From: DASQPR01 sp963797605
Lineage (GTDB): Bacteria; Actinomycetota; Actinomycetes; Mycobacteriales; Micromonosporaceae
Reading direction: 5' to 3'
Length of the DNA stretch: 64,000 bases
Assembly (NCBI GenBank): GCA_963797605.1
Contig: CAWCPX010000013.1
Location: forward strand, 186,001-250,000
Positions within the stretch are counted from its first letter, which is position 1. Each line of letters begins with the position of its first letter. Below the pieces are notes generated by a model. It was not told where the DNA came from, did no database searches, and worked only from the letters and a program-made list of their open reading frames with translations. Of the stretch, positions 44,067 through 53,439 are shown in pieces. The translations under genes were made by a program, and so were the position numbers.

Positions 44067-45341
44067 ATGCCGATCCGTCTCCGTCGCCTGGCCGAGCGCC
44101 TGCCGGTGCCGTGGACCGACGTGGCGCTGGCGGTGGCACTCGCGGTGGCCGGCGCCGTGTGGGTGCTGAGAACGCGCCACACCGGCGACGGGCCGCTGCC
44201 GTCGGGCGTCGCGGTGCTGCGTGGGCCGAAAGGGCTGGACGCGCGCGAGATCGTCGCGTCCTACACCAGCAGCAGCACCGGCCGGGCGGTCGCCGTCAAC
44301 GTCATCGCCGCGCTGGGTCTCGTGCTGCGCCGACGGCTGCCCTGCACCGCGTTGATCGTCACGTTCAGCGGCATCCTGGTGCTCCGCGACGACCTGGTGT
44401 GGCCCGGGTTCGTCGCGATCGTCGTCGCCGCCTATTCCGCCGTCGCGTACGCCCGATCCGTCTGGTGGCCGCTCGCGCTGCTGTTCGTCGGTGCCGCGAT
44501 CGCCGCGAGCGAGTTCTCCAGCGCGATCCCGCCGATGCCCGGATGGTTCAGCCCGTTCGCGATCCTGGCCCCGGCCGGGCTGGCCGCCGCGACGATCCGG
44601 AGTGCCCGGGCCCGCGCCGACGCGTCCGCCCGCCGGGCCCTGGCGCTCGAACACGAGAAGGAAGCGACCACCCGAGCCGCGATCGCCGAGGAACGCGCCC
44701 GCATCGCCCGCGAGTTGCACGACGTCGTCAGCCACCACGTCAGCGTCATGGTCATCCAGGCCGGTGCCGCCGGCAAGGTGCTTGACGCCCGACCCGACCT
44801 GGCCGCCGATGCGCTGCGGGCGATCGAGACCAGCGGCCGGGAGGCCATGGGCGAGCTGCGGCACCTGCTCGGTCTCGTCGCGCCGCTCGACGACCGGCTC
44901 CACCCGCAGCCCGGCCTGGCCGACCTGGACGCGCTCGTCGGCGCGGTCCGCGCGGCCGGCCAGCCGGTGACGCTGCGGCACGACGCCGGCGCCGTGCCGC
45001 CGGGCGTCGACCTCACCGCCTACCGCGTGGTGCAGGAGGGCCTGACGAACGCGCTGCGGTACGCCCCGGGCGCGGCGACGTCGGTGGAACTGCGCCGTGA
45101 CGGCGACGCGCTGCATGTCGAGGTCCGCAACGAGCGACCGGTCGCACCGGCGGGTGTGACACCGGTCGGTCGCGGCAGCGGGCTCCTCGGGCTCAGCGAA
45201 CGGTTGCGGCTGCACGGTGGCACGTTCGCGTCCGGCCGCCGGATCGACGGCGGATTTCGGATCGCGGCGAGCCTCCCGCTGTCTTTGCCGGACGTCATGC
45301 CGGCGACCGCACCGACGCCCGCGACGACGGGGTCGGCATGA
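44067..45341 (+). CDS. Sensor histidine kinase (HisKA_3 / NarL class)
   Basis: 424 residues from ATG 44067. Four to five hydrophobic segments (about 18-175) form the membrane sensor. The DHp motif is RIARELHDVVSHHVSVMV (phospho-His218). An HATPase follows with VVQEGLTNALRYA and GRGSGLLGLSERL. It overlaps the response-regulator gene by 4 bases (ATGA). The divergent ABC exporter is a likely target. Confidence 0.92.
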   Translation: MPIRLRRLAERLPVPWTDVALAVALAVAGAVWVLRTRHTGDGPLPSGVAVLRGPKGLDAREIVASYTSSSTGRAVAVNVIAALGLVLRRRLPCTALIVTFSGILVLRDDLVWPGFVAIVVAAYSAVAYARSVWWPLALLFVGAAIAASEFSSAIPPMPGWFSPFAILAPAGLAAATIRSARARADASARRALALEHEKEATTRAAIAEERARIARELHDVVSHHVSVMVIQAGAAGKVLDARPDLAADALRAIETSGREAMGELRHLLGLVAPLDDRLHPQPGLADLDALVGAVRAAGQPVTLRHDAGAVPPGVDLTAYRVVQEGLTNALRYAPGAATSVELRRDGDALHVEVRNERPVAPAGVTPVGRGSGLLGLSERLRLHGGTFASGRRIDGGFRIAASLPLSLPDVMPATAPTPATTGSA

Positions 45342-46030
45342 CCGGCGAGCCACCGCCCCGCGTCGTGATCGCCGACGACCAGGCGCTCGTACGCAGCGGA
45401 TTCGGCATGATCCTGACCGCGGCCGGGATCGACGTCGTCGGCGACGCGGCCGACGGCGAGGCGGCGATCAGCGCGGTCCGGCGGCTCCGCCCGGACGTCG
45501 TGTTGATGGACATCCGCATGCCCGGCATGGACGGCCTCGAAGCCACCCGCAGGCTGCTCGCCGCCGATCCGCGAACCACCACCGGTGCCACGACCCGGGT
45601 GATCGTGCTGACGACGTTCGACCTCGACGAGTACGTCTACGCCGCGCTCGCGGCCGGTGCAAGCGGTTTCCTGCTGAAGGACGTCACGCCGGACCACCTG
45701 ACCTACGCCGTGCGGCTGGTCCGGGACGGGGACGCCCTCCTCGCCCCGACGATCACCCGCCGTCTGATCGAGAGGTTCACCCGACCGGATCCCGCCGACG
45801 GCGTCCCGCACGGCGATCTCGCGTTACTGACCGCTCGCGAGCGCGAGGTGCTGGTGCTGCTCGCCGGCGGCCTGTCGAACGCGGAACTCGCCGCGGCCCT
45901 GCGACTCGGCGAGGCGACCGTGAAGACGCACGTCGCCCGCATCCTGGCGAAGCTCAACGTGCGGGACCGGGTCCAGGCGGTCGTGCTCGCCTACGAGACG
46001 GGTCTGGTCGCGCCCGGTCGCAACCGGTGA
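45338..46030 (+). CDS. NarL/FixJ-type response regulator
   Basis: 230 residues. Receiver domain with the acidic pair Asp13-Asp14, phospho-acceptor Asp58 (VVLMDIRMPGMDG), the switch Thr in VLTTFD and Lys in FLLKD. A C-terminal LuxR-type HTH follows (LTAREREVLVLLAGGLSNAELAAALRLGEATVKTHVARI). It is coupled to the kinase by a 4-base overlap. Confidence 0.94.
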   Translation: MTGEPPPRVVIADDQALVRSGFGMILTAAGIDVVGDAADGEAAISAVRRLRPDVVLMDIRMPGMDGLEATRRLLAADPRTTTGATTRVIVLTTFDLDEYVYAALAAGASGFLLKDVTPDHLTYAVRLVRDGDALLAPTITRRLIERFTRPDPADGVPHGDLALLTAREREVLVLLAGGLSNAELAAALRLGEATVKTHVARILAKLNVRDRVQAVVLAYETGLVAPGRNR

Positions 46031-46114
46031 GAGCGGCATCGCGTGGCAACATGCGCAATAACGGATAAACGTGGATGATTCGCTCGACAGACCCTTCGAG
46101 AGCGGAGATATTCC

Positions 46115-46513
46115 ATGACGTCCACCCGTAAAGCTCTGGCCGCCGTCGCGATGGGCGCGGCGATCGGCGCGGCGCTGAGCACGGTCATCGCACCAGCCGC
46201 GTCGTTCGCCGCGACGGCCCCGGCAGCGGTCGTCCCCGTCAGGGCCCCGGTCAAGGCACCGGCCGGCCACATCTACCCGACGAAGATCGCGAAGGTGCAC
46301 GTCCGCAGCCTGCCGAGCAACGCCGCCGGATCGCACGTGCTCGCGACCCTCGGCACCGCCGGCACGCAGGTCACCGTCACATGCCTCACCCGGGTCACCA
46401 GCGCCGGTGTCACACATTCGTGGTACCGCATGGCCAAGCCGCTCGGCTACATCGCGGGCCGCAACCTGGTGCTCCCTCCGCACCAGGTGACGGGCTTGCC
46501 CGCCTGCAAGTAA
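46115..46513 (+). CDS. Small secreted SH3b-like protein
   Basis: 132 residues. Signal peptide MTSTRKALAAVAMGAAIGAA…SFAATA, an Ala/Pro/Val linker, then a single bacterial SH3-like domain (KVHVRSLPSNAAGSHVLATL, HSWYRMAKPLGYIAGRNL) with two cysteines that may pair. SH3b domains bind cell-wall peptides. It follows the response regulator by 84 bases. Confidence 0.8.
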   Translation: MTSTRKALAAVAMGAAIGAALSTVIAPAASFAATAPAAVVPVRAPVKAPAGHIYPTKIAKVHVRSLPSNAAGSHVLATLGTAGTQVTVTCLTRVTSAGVTHSWYRMAKPLGYIAGRNLVLPPHQVTGLPACK

Positions 46514-46532
46514 CGGTCGCCGACGTCGCCGG

Positions 46533-48656
46533 TCACGACCAGGTGACCGGCAACGTCATCACGCTGATCCCGTGGTCGGTCGTCGACACCGCGATCTGCT
46601 GCCCGGCCGCGCGCACCGCGATGCCGGCGCAGGTGCCGTCGATCGTCGTGGTCAGCTTCGGTGTGGTCGCGGCCGACGCGATGTCGAAGAGCGAAACCCG
46701 GTTTCCGGAACACGTGACGATCTCGGTGTCGGAGAGGAACGCGGCCGCGGTGGCGCCGGGGCCGGCCCAGACCTGCTGTGGCGCGGACGACTGACCGAGC
46801 CCGGCCGTGTTCAGCACGACGACGGCGTTCGGCTCCGCGTGGGCGATCCGGGAGCCGCTCGGGTTGAACGTGAGCGTGCCGGTGGTGCCGGCCGCGGCCG
46901 TGTTCGCGTCGACGATCCACTTGTGCGTGCCCATGTTGTAGAACTGGACCGAGCCGCTGCCGGTGTAACTGACCGCGATCGTGCGACCGGTCGCGTTGAC
47001 GGCGACGGCCTCCATGTTGGCCTGCAGGTGGATGTCGCTGCTCAGCGAGTCTTTGATGCCGGCGCTCGGGGCCCCGACGAAACCGACCCGGATCGGCGTC
47101 GGCGCGCCGTTCGTCGCGTAGACGAGGCGGCCGTTGTTCGGCTCGAACTGCGCTCCGAGCACACGACCATAACCCTTCGCCTGGTACGCGAGAGCTCCCG
47201 TCGACACCGTCCACACACACGCGGTCGTGGTCGTGCCCCCGGCGGACCGGCCGGCGCCGACGAGCTGTGTGCCGGCGGCGTTGAACGACAGCTGGCTCGG
47301 CCGGCCGCACGCCGTCGTGGCGGACATCGCCACCGGCGCGGTGAAGGCCGACGTCGACGCGGACGGGCTCGGAGCGGGCGACGGCGAGCCGGAGCCGGTT
47401 GAGCTCTTCGTCGCGCCGGCCGGAGGCACCGACGACGCCGAGTGGTGCCCGCTGCCGCTCGTGGTCCAGACGACGATGCCGACGACGACCGCGATCGCGA
47501 CGGCCGCCGCCGCCAGCACGCGACCCATCGGGCGGTGCGGCTCGTTGTCGTCGGGCAGAATCATCGGGATCGGCTCGGCCGCGGCGCGCGTGGTTCGCTG
47601 CGCCGGAACCCGCGGCGCGGCGGCCTCGGGCGGCGACGGCTCGAGCGTCGCGCCCTCCGGTTCCGGCGCCGGAGACTCGGCCTGCCGGGGATTCACCGGC
47701 TCGGGATCGGCCGAGGGCGGCTCGTTGGTCTCGATGAACGTCACGGACGGATCGCGCTGCCGGGGCACCGAAACCCGGCGGCTGGGTCGCTCGACGATCG
47801 GCTCGACGGAGGGCAGCGCGGCGGCGAGCCGGGTCGCGACCTCGTCCGCGTCGGCGGGCCGGAACTCGGGCGCCTTCGCGAGCAGGTCGAGGAGCAGTGT
47901 CTCCAGGGCCTCCGGTGCGTCGGGCAGCAACTCCCGCAACGGAGTCGGGGCCCGGTGCAGGTGAGCGGCGATGAACTGGGCCGGGTCCGAGGCATCGTAC
48001 GCGGATCGGCCGGTCAGCAGCTCGAACAGGACACATCCGAGCGCGTACAGGTCGGCCTGGCCGTCGATCTCGCCGCTCATCAGCATTTCCGGTGCGATGT
48101 ACGCCACCGTGCCCACGACCGATCCGGTGGACGTGACCCGGGAGAGGCTGCCGCCACGCGCGATGCCGAAGTCGACGATTTTCACGCGGCCGGTGCGCGC
48201 GACCGTCATCAGGTTGCCGGGCTTGAGATCGCGGTGAATGACCCCGGCCGCGTGTGCGGCGGACAGGCCGGCGCAGACGTCGGTCGCGATGGCGAGCACC
48301 CGGCCGATCGGCAGCGGCCCGAGACCCGCGCTCGCGCGTTCGGCCAGTTCCGCCGTCAGCGGCCGGCCTTCGATCATTTCCATGACGAGGTACGGGGTGT
48401 CGGTCTCGCTGTCGATGCCGAAGTCGTAGGCCGTGACGATGTTCGGGTGGTTGAGCGCCGCGACCGCCTGTGCCTCGCGCCGGAACCGTTTGACGGCGTC
48501 GTCGTAGTCGGCGGCGGACGGCGCGGCGGAAAGCCTGATCAGCTTGACCGCGACGGGGCGGTTGAGCATCGTGTCCAGACCGCGCCACACTTCGCCCATG
48601 CCGCCCTGCGCCAGCGTGCTGGTCAGTTCGTAGCGTCCGCTCAGGACGACGTCCAC
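46533..48656 (-). CDS. Membrane Ser/Thr protein kinase with an extracellular WD-like propeller
   Basis: 707 residues. The kinase domain (about 7-275) has LAQGGMGEVW, catalytic Lys38, HRDLKPGN (141-148), VDFGIA (162-166) and the activation segment GTVAYIAPEML. A Pro/Glu-rich linker is followed by one transmembrane helix (379-398) and a Ser/Thr stalk. The outer domain is made of WD40-like strands (CGRPSQLSFNAAGTQLVGAG, YGRVLGAQFEPNNGRLVYAT). The PknB-like layout lets it sense an external ligand and phosphorylate cytoplasmic targets. Confidence 0.93.
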   Translation of the reverse strand: MDVVLSGRYELTSTLAQGGMGEVWRGLDTMLNRPVAVKLIRLSAAPSAADYDDAVKRFRREAQAVAALNHPNIVTAYDFGIDSETDTPYLVMEMIEGRPLTAELAERASAGLGPLPIGRVLAIATDVCAGLSAAHAAGVIHRDLKPGNLMTVARTGRVKIVDFGIARGGSLSRVTSTGSVVGTVAYIAPEMLMSGEIDGQADLYALGCVLFELLTGRSAYDASDPAQFIAAHLHRAPTPLRELLPDAPEALETLLLDLLAKAPEFRPADADEVATRLAAALPSVEPIVERPSRRVSVPRQRDPSVTFIETNEPPSADPEPVNPRQAESPAPEPEGATLEPSPPEAAAPRVPAQRTTRAAAEPIPMILPDDNEPHRPMGRVLAAAAVAIAVVVGIVVWTTSGSGHHSASSVPPAGATKSSTGSGSPSPAPSPSASTSAFTAPVAMSATTACGRPSQLSFNAAGTQLVGAGRSAGGTTTTACVWTVSTGALAYQAKGYGRVLGAQFEPNNGRLVYATNGAPTPIRVGFVGAPSAGIKDSLSSDIHLQANMEAVAVNATGRTIAVSYTGSGSVQFYNMGTHKWIVDANTAAAGTTGTLTFNPSGSRIAHAEPNAVVVLNTAGLGQSSAPQQVWAGPGATAAAFLSDTEIVTCSGNRVSLFDIASAATTPKLTTTIDGTCAGIAVRAAGQQIAVSTTDHGISVMTLPVTWS

Positions 48657-48881
48657 CCATGCCTCCGATCAGTCACGTCACGTGCGACGATGCCGTGTCA
48701 GGCATGGCAACGTCAACAGTGGTCTCCAGAGGCAGTTGGCACGCGGGCCGGCGACGCGCAGTTTACCCATCGGTCGCACCTCGTTGTCGTGAGCCGTCGC
48801 CATCGTTGCAACGCTGATACGCGCAGCGTGACCCGGCCCCTACCGGGCGTGATTGTTGGGGGGCTCCGACATACTGGGTCC

Positions 48882-49694
48882 GTGACGGATGCGAGTTGGG
48901 CCGGTGCGATGCCGGAGACGTACGACCGGTGTCTCGGGCCGGCGCTGTTCGCCCCGTTCGCGGCCCACGTAGCCACGATGGTCGCCGCGTTACGGCCACG
49001 GCGGGTGCTCGAACTCGCCGCCGGCACCGGCATCGCCACGGCGGCAATGGTCGCGGCGCTTCCCGAGACCGACGTCACGGCCACGGATCTCAACCCGGCC
49101 ATGGTTGCCTGGGGCGCCGCGCACGTGCCGGGAGCGCGATGGATCCAGGCCGACGCGCAGAAACTCGACTTTCCCGATGCGACGTACCACCTCGTGGTCT
49201 GTCAGTTCGGGGTGATGTTCCTCCCTTCGAAGCCGGCCGCGTTCGCGGAGGTCGCGCGCGTGCTGACACCCGGCGGCACGATGGTCTTCACGGTGTGGGA
49301 CACGGTCGAGGGCTCCGACTTCACCGCCGCGATGGTCGGGAGCCTGGCGACCGTACTGCCCGACGATCCGCCGGACTTCATCAGCCGGGTGCCGCACGGA
49401 TACACCGATCCGGATCAGATCGCGGCCGACGTCTCCGCCGGCGGCCTGCGGCCGGTCAGCGTGGAGCGGGTCGTGCTGCGGGGCCGGTCGCCGTCGGCCC
49501 GGGCCATCGCGGAGGGCTTCTGCCTCGGCACGCCACTGCGCTTCGCGCTCGAGGAACGCGGGTCGCTCGGAGGCCTGGCGGAGTCGCTGGGCGACGAGAT
49601 GGTCGCGCGGCTCGGCGAGGGTCCGCTCGACGGCGACTTGACGGCGTTCGTGGTCACCGCCGAGTCCGCGACCGCCGATCGTGGAACCGATTAG
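48882..49694 (+). CDS. Class I SAM-dependent methyltransferase
   Basis: 270 residues from GTG 48882. SAM motif I VLELAAGTGIATAAMV, motif II VTATDLNPAMVAWG, motif III WIQADAQKLDFPDATYHLVVCQFGVMF and post-motif VLTPGGTMVFTVW. Substrate unknown. There is almost no Shine-Dalgarno sequence and catact lies six bases upstream of the GTG, so it may be translated from a leaderless mRNA. Confidence 0.88.
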   Translation: MTDASWAGAMPETYDRCLGPALFAPFAAHVATMVAALRPRRVLELAAGTGIATAAMVAALPETDVTATDLNPAMVAWGAAHVPGARWIQADAQKLDFPDATYHLVVCQFGVMFLPSKPAAFAEVARVLTPGGTMVFTVWDTVEGSDFTAAMVGSLATVLPDDPPDFISRVPHGYTDPDQIAADVSAGGLRPVSVERVVLRGRSPSARAIAEGFCLGTPLRFALEERGSLGGLAESLGDEMVARLGEGPLDGDLTAFVVTAESATADRGTD

Positions 49695-49723
49695 CCCTCC
49701 CGCGGATATTCGGTTCCACGATC
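49677..49723. terminator. Bidirectional terminator between convergent genes
   Basis: gatcgtggaaccga (49677-49690) and tcggttccacgatc (49710-49723) form a 14-base perfect stem with a 19-base loop, straddling the stop codon of the methyltransferase gene and facing the gene that ends at 49748. Confidence 0.7.
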
Positions 49724-49747
49724 ATCGGGTGTTCAGTCGTGGGGGGA

Positions 49748-50581
49748 TCAGCTCGGCATCGGGACGACCGCTGACACGCAGTCCTTCGCCGCCGGGTGTC
49801 CGAGCAGCACCAGGGTGGACCAGACGCAGCCGACGCCGCCGGAACCGTACGGCCCGGTCGACGTGGTGACGGGCAGTTCCTGGCTGTGTTCCGGGCCGCA
49901 CAACTGCAACGTCGACGCCGGGGTCGTGCCCACCATCGTCGCCGAACCGCACGCGAACGAACCGGTGTTCAGCATCACCAACCACGGCTCGATCAGCCGA
50001 TTGTTCGGGCCGCCGTAATTGTCGGTGCCGAACATGTCGAACCAGACCTGGCCCATCATCAGCGTCGCACCCCAGTCCTCGGGCTGGTCCTCGGGGTGCG
50101 ACGTGTAGTAGTGCCAGGTGAAACCCCAGCCGGCGGCGCGGATGAACGGGTTGTAGTAGCCGGACGGGACGTCGACGACGTTGCACTGGGTTTTGACGCC
50201 CGTCGACGATTGCAGGCACAGCGTCGCGCTCACGTCGTCGTCCTCGCTGAACGGTGCGAACGTGATCGTCGACCCGCACGTCTGCGTCGCGGTGACGAGT
50301 GAGCCGTCCTGCCAGGTCACTTCCGCGCACTTGCCGTCGCTGGGGGCGGTGTCGGAGAGCGAGACGCTGAAACTGCGGCTGTTGCCGGTGTCGGTTCCGG
50401 TGGCGGTCAGGCTCGCACCGGGAATCGTCTCGTCGACCGTGAGCGCGGTTGGGCTGGAGTACTGCCAGGAACCGGACCAGCCGACGCCGGACGGGGCCGC
50501 GAGTGCCGGCGAGGCGAGCGCGGCGACCGCGGACGTCGCGAACAGGGCGACGACCGCGATCCGGGTGATTGTCTTTTTCAT
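49748..50581 (-). CDS. Secreted protein of unknown function
   Basis: 277 residues. Signal peptide MKKTITRIAVVALFATSAVAALASPALA, then a Trp/Gly/Ser-rich, beta-type domain with eight or more cysteines (KCAEV, TQTCGS, TLCLQS, TQCNVV, FACGSA, LQLCGP, VGCVWS, KDCVS), so several disulfides are likely. No catalytic motif is recognised. Confidence 0.78.
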   Translation of the reverse strand: MKKTITRIAVVALFATSAVAALASPALAAPSGVGWSGSWQYSSPTALTVDETIPGASLTATGTDTGNSRSFSVSLSDTAPSDGKCAEVTWQDGSLVTATQTCGSTITFAPFSEDDDVSATLCLQSSTGVKTQCNVVDVPSGYYNPFIRAAGWGFTWHYYTSHPEDQPEDWGATLMMGQVWFDMFGTDNYGGPNNRLIEPWLVMLNTGSFACGSATMVGTTPASTLQLCGPEHSQELPVTTSTGPYGSGGVGCVWSTLVLLGHPAAKDCVSAVVPMPS

Positions 50582-50716
50582 GCGCCGGACAGTGTTGCAT
50601 CATGTCGCTCTCTCGCCAGGGTCAGTCCGGTTCCGGACAGCCGGCGTTGCCGAGACCGCCGGGCGACCCGGAAGCGGGCATGTCCTCAGTGGTCGGTTGC
50701 GCTACGCTGGCCCGCG

Positions 50717-51550
50717 ATGGACACGACCGAGCGCCCCGAGCCCAAGCCGGCCACGGCTGCTCGGATCTACGACTTCTACATCGGCGGCACCCACAACTTC
50801 CCTGAGGACCGGGCCGCCGGGCTCGCCGTGATCGGGCAGGTGCCGCTGATCCGGCCGGCCGCCCGCGCCAACCGGGCCTTTCTCGGCCGGGCGGTGCGCT
50901 TCGCGGCCGAGGCCGGCATCCGGCAGTTCATCGACGTCGGCTCCGGCATCCCCACCGAGGGCAACGTGCACGAGATCGCCCAAGCCGTCGACCCCGAGTG
51001 CCGGGTGGTCTATGTGGACATCGACCCGGTCGCCGTCGCCGAAGGTCTGGATATCCTGGCCGACAACCCGCACGCCACGTCGATCCGGGGCGATGTGCGG
51101 GGTGCGCCCGCGATCCTGCGCCATCGCCGGGTGGCCGCGCTGATCGACCCGAGCCAGCCGGTCGCGTTCATCCTGTGCGCGGTGATGCATTTTGTGCCCG
51201 ACGACGAGGTCGCGCGTGCCGCGATCACGACGTTCCGGGACGCGTCCGCGCCGGGCAGTTGTCTGATCCTCTCGCACGGCACCGTGCCCGACGAGACCGT
51301 CGAGGTGAGCGAGCGCGACGAGTTCGCCGAGGATGAGCGCGTCGTTCAGGGCGTCTACTCGCGTCGCACGACGACGCCGCTGCGCATGCGCTCGCGGGCT
51401 GACGTCGAGACCTTTTTCGATGGGTACGATCTCGTCGACCCGGGCCTCGTCTTCGTCGGCGAATGGCGGCCCGAGGGCGAGGACCAGCCGGAGTTCGGTG
51501 GCAACTCCCGGCTCGCCTCGATCCTCGCCGGAGTCGGCACGCTGCGCTGA
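50717..51550 (+). CDS. DUF574 (Methyltransf_19) SAM-dependent methyltransferase
   Basis: 277 residues. N-terminus ARIYDFYIGGTHNFPEDRAAG is the family signature, followed by FIDVGSGIPTEGNVHEIA, VVYVDIDPVAV, AFILCAVMHFVPDDE and a C-terminal FVGEWRP. This family is greatly expanded in actinomycetes and its substrates are largely unknown. Confidence 0.9.
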   Translation: MDTTERPEPKPATAARIYDFYIGGTHNFPEDRAAGLAVIGQVPLIRPAARANRAFLGRAVRFAAEAGIRQFIDVGSGIPTEGNVHEIAQAVDPECRVVYVDIDPVAVAEGLDILADNPHATSIRGDVRGAPAILRHRRVAALIDPSQPVAFILCAVMHFVPDDEVARAAITTFRDASAPGSCLILSHGTVPDETVEVSERDEFAEDERVVQGVYSRRTTTPLRMRSRADVETFFDGYDLVDPGLVFVGEWRPEGEDQPEFGGNSRLASILAGVGTLR

Positions 51551-51774
51551 CGCGGCCCCCGGGCGCCGTCCCGGCACGGACGTATCCGGCACGGTCGTAC
51601 CGTCTGACCTGTTCGCGGCGAATCGGTGTGCACACTCGCGCCACCTCGGTGGCATTTGTGCGGAATGACCTGCGCTTTTCGGTTTGCGTGCCTATCTTCG
51701 ACAGAAGGACGTGAAGAGGCTTCCATCTCCGGCAGCGTGATCGTCGGCGGATAGGCGGCGGTCAGGAGAGCGTC

Positions 51775-51975
51775 ATGACACGCGCACAGTTCGGATTCGC
51801 CATAGCCTTCGCGGCCGCGCTGGTGTGGGCCACCGTCGGATTCCTGATCATGATCGGCGTCCTTCTCGCGGGCGTTTTCGGCTGGGCGGTGGTTGGTCTG
51901 ATCGACGGCCAGTGGAACACCGAAGGAGTCCGGTCGTGGCTGGCACGCAGCCGAAATTCATCCTCGAAGTATTGA
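51775..51975 (+). CDS. Small membrane protein of the Asp23 cluster
   Basis: 66 residues. One long or two short hydrophobic helices (FGFAIAFAAALVWATVGFLIMIGVLLAGVFGWAVV) then a charged tail (DGQWNTEGVRSWLARSR). Small membrane proteins of this kind (DUF2273-like) regularly precede Asp23 genes. It is followed by the Asp23 gene after 58 bases. Confidence 0.75.
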   Translation: MTRAQFGFAIAFAAALVWATVGFLIMIGVLLAGVFGWAVVGLIDGQWNTEGVRSWLARSRNSSSKY

Positions 51976-52033
51976 CGCCGGTCGCGACCATCACGGCCGT
52001 CGGGGCTACTCCGTGCGACATGAGGGGATCTAG

Positions 52034-52570
52034 ATGTCCAGCGAAAGCACACCAACGTCATCGTCTCGCGAGGGCCAGGGGAGCCGCGGTTCCACCTCGA
52101 CGATGACGCCTCCGGCGACCCAGTCCGGCCGGGCCACGACCTCGTTGCAGCCTATGTCCGGCGACACGGCTCTGCTGACGGACGCCGGCACGACTCGCAT
52201 CGCCGACAGCGTCGTGGCCAAGATCGCCGGCTTGGCGGCTCGCGACATCCCGGGCGTCTACTCCATGGGCACCGGTGTCGCGCGCCGCATGGGTCAGTTG
52301 AAGTCGCTCGTGCCGGGCGGCGGCGACTCGGCCACCGCCGGACAGGGCGTCAGCGTGCAGGTCGGCGAACGCGAAGCAGCCGTGGACCTGGACCTGGTCA
52401 CGTGGTACGGGCAGAGCATCGTCGACATCAGCGAGGCCGTCCGCCGCAACGTCATCGGCCAGGTGCAGGGCATGACCGGGTTGAAAGTCGTCGAGGTGAA
52501 CATCCAAATCGACGACATCTACGTGGAGAGCCAGGACCAGCAGGCGCCGGCCCAGCCAAAGGTCCAGTGA
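52034..52570 (+). CDS. Asp23/Gls24-family envelope stress protein
   Basis: 178 residues. A disordered Ser/Thr-rich head (about 1-48) is followed by the Asp23 domain: RIADSVVAKIAGLAARDIPGVYSM, VSVQVGEREAAVDLDLVTWYGQSIVDISEAVRRNVIGQV and GLKVVEVNIQIDDIYV. Asp23 proteins attach to the membrane through partner proteins and help envelope homeostasis. It is the central gene of the five-gene operon. Confidence 0.92.
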   Translation: MSSESTPTSSSREGQGSRGSTSTMTPPATQSGRATTSLQPMSGDTALLTDAGTTRIADSVVAKIAGLAARDIPGVYSMGTGVARRMGQLKSLVPGGGDSATAGQGVSVQVGEREAAVDLDLVTWYGQSIVDISEAVRRNVIGQVQGMTGLKVVEVNIQIDDIYVESQDQQAPAQPKVQ

Positions 52571-52576
52571 TCGCGG

Positions 52577-52900
52577 ATGGTCCGGCGGGAAGACCTCGCC
52601 CGTGCCGTCGCCGACGCCACCGTCGAGGTGCCCGGCGTCGCCCGTCTCAGCCCCGGTAGCCCCGTCGAGGTCTCCACGCAGTTCTCCGGCGGGAAGGTGC
52701 TCGGGGTGCGGCTGCTGTCCAACCTCGCCGAGGTGCACATCGTCGCGGACCAGGGCCCGTTGCCCGAGGTCGCCGAGAGGGTCGTGGCCGCTGTCACCGC
52801 GGTCCTCGCGGCGGCCGGCGAACCGCGTCCGGTCACCGTCGTCGTCGATGACATCACCGCCCGGGCCGCCGACCGCCGCGCCGGCACCAGGGTCCGATGA
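52577..52900 (+). CDS. Short Asp23-like accessory protein
   Basis: 107 residues, 6 bases after the Asp23 gene. The core ARAVADATVEVPGVARLSPGSP…VEVSTQFSGGKVLGVRLLSN…VHIVADQGPLPEVAERVVAAVTAVL… follows the Asp23 strand-helix pattern in shortened form. It overlaps the next gene by 4 bases. A regulatory or heteromeric role within the envelope complex is inferred. Confidence 0.78.
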   Translation: MVRREDLARAVADATVEVPGVARLSPGSPVEVSTQFSGGKVLGVRLLSNLAEVHIVADQGPLPEVAERVVAAVTAVLAAAGEPRPVTVVVDDITARAADRRAGTRVR

Positions 52901-53439
52901 TGCGCGTCGTCAACCGCGTCGCCGCGCTGCTGCTGGGGATCCTGTTGTTCGCGCTGGGGCTGCTGATCGTGGTCGAGACGATCGCCATCAGCGCCTTCAA
53001 CAGTTCCTGGCCGGTGCCGGTGCAGAGTTGGCGTCGCCGGCTCATCGACACCCAGTGGTCCGACACCAGCGTGCTCATCGTGTCGATCGTCGTGCTCGCC
53101 GTCGGCGTCCTGATGCTGATCAGCCAACTGTTGCGGGTACGGCCGAAACACCTGGCCTCCACGTGGCATGACGACGACGACACGTGGGTGCTCAGCCGGC
53201 GCAGCGTGGAACACCAGGCGGTGGCGGCGGCGGAGAGCATCCGCGGTGTCGAGGGGGCCAGAGCGTCGACCGCGGGCAAGCCCGACCACTGGCGCCTTTC
53301 GGTCGACACGAAGGTCGTGGGCAACGTCGTCGAGTCCGAACGGGTGGAACAGGCTGTACAGGCGGAGATGCGCAGCATCGGCGCACCCGAGGACCTGCCG
53401 GTGCACGTCACCGTGCGGAAAGCGAAGAGCACCGCATGA
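52897..53439 (+). CDS. DUF6286/AmaP-like two-helix membrane protein
   Basis: 180 residues, start overlapping the previous stop (ATGATG at 52897). Two transmembrane helices (about 8-30 and 60-82) frame an external loop; a cytosolic C-terminal domain follows (WVLSRRSVEHQAVAAAESIRGV, VHVTVRKA). AmaP-type proteins anchor Asp23 to the membrane, which fits this position. It overlaps the next gene by 4 bases. Confidence 0.8.
   Translation: MMRVVNRVAALLLGILLFALGLLIVVETIAISAFNSSWPVPVQSWRRRLIDTQWSDTSVLIVSIVVLAVGVLMLISQLLRVRPKHLASTWHDDDDTWVLSRRSVEHQAVAAAESIRGVEGARASTAGKPDHWRLSVDTKVVGNVVESERVEQAVQAEMRSIGAPEDLPVHVTVRKAKSTA

Noticed and set aside
43119..45353. 744-codon minus-strand frame across the ABC ATPase and histidine kinase genes
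   Set aside because: It covers genes in both other frames and its sequence is Arg/Gly/Asp-rich noise.
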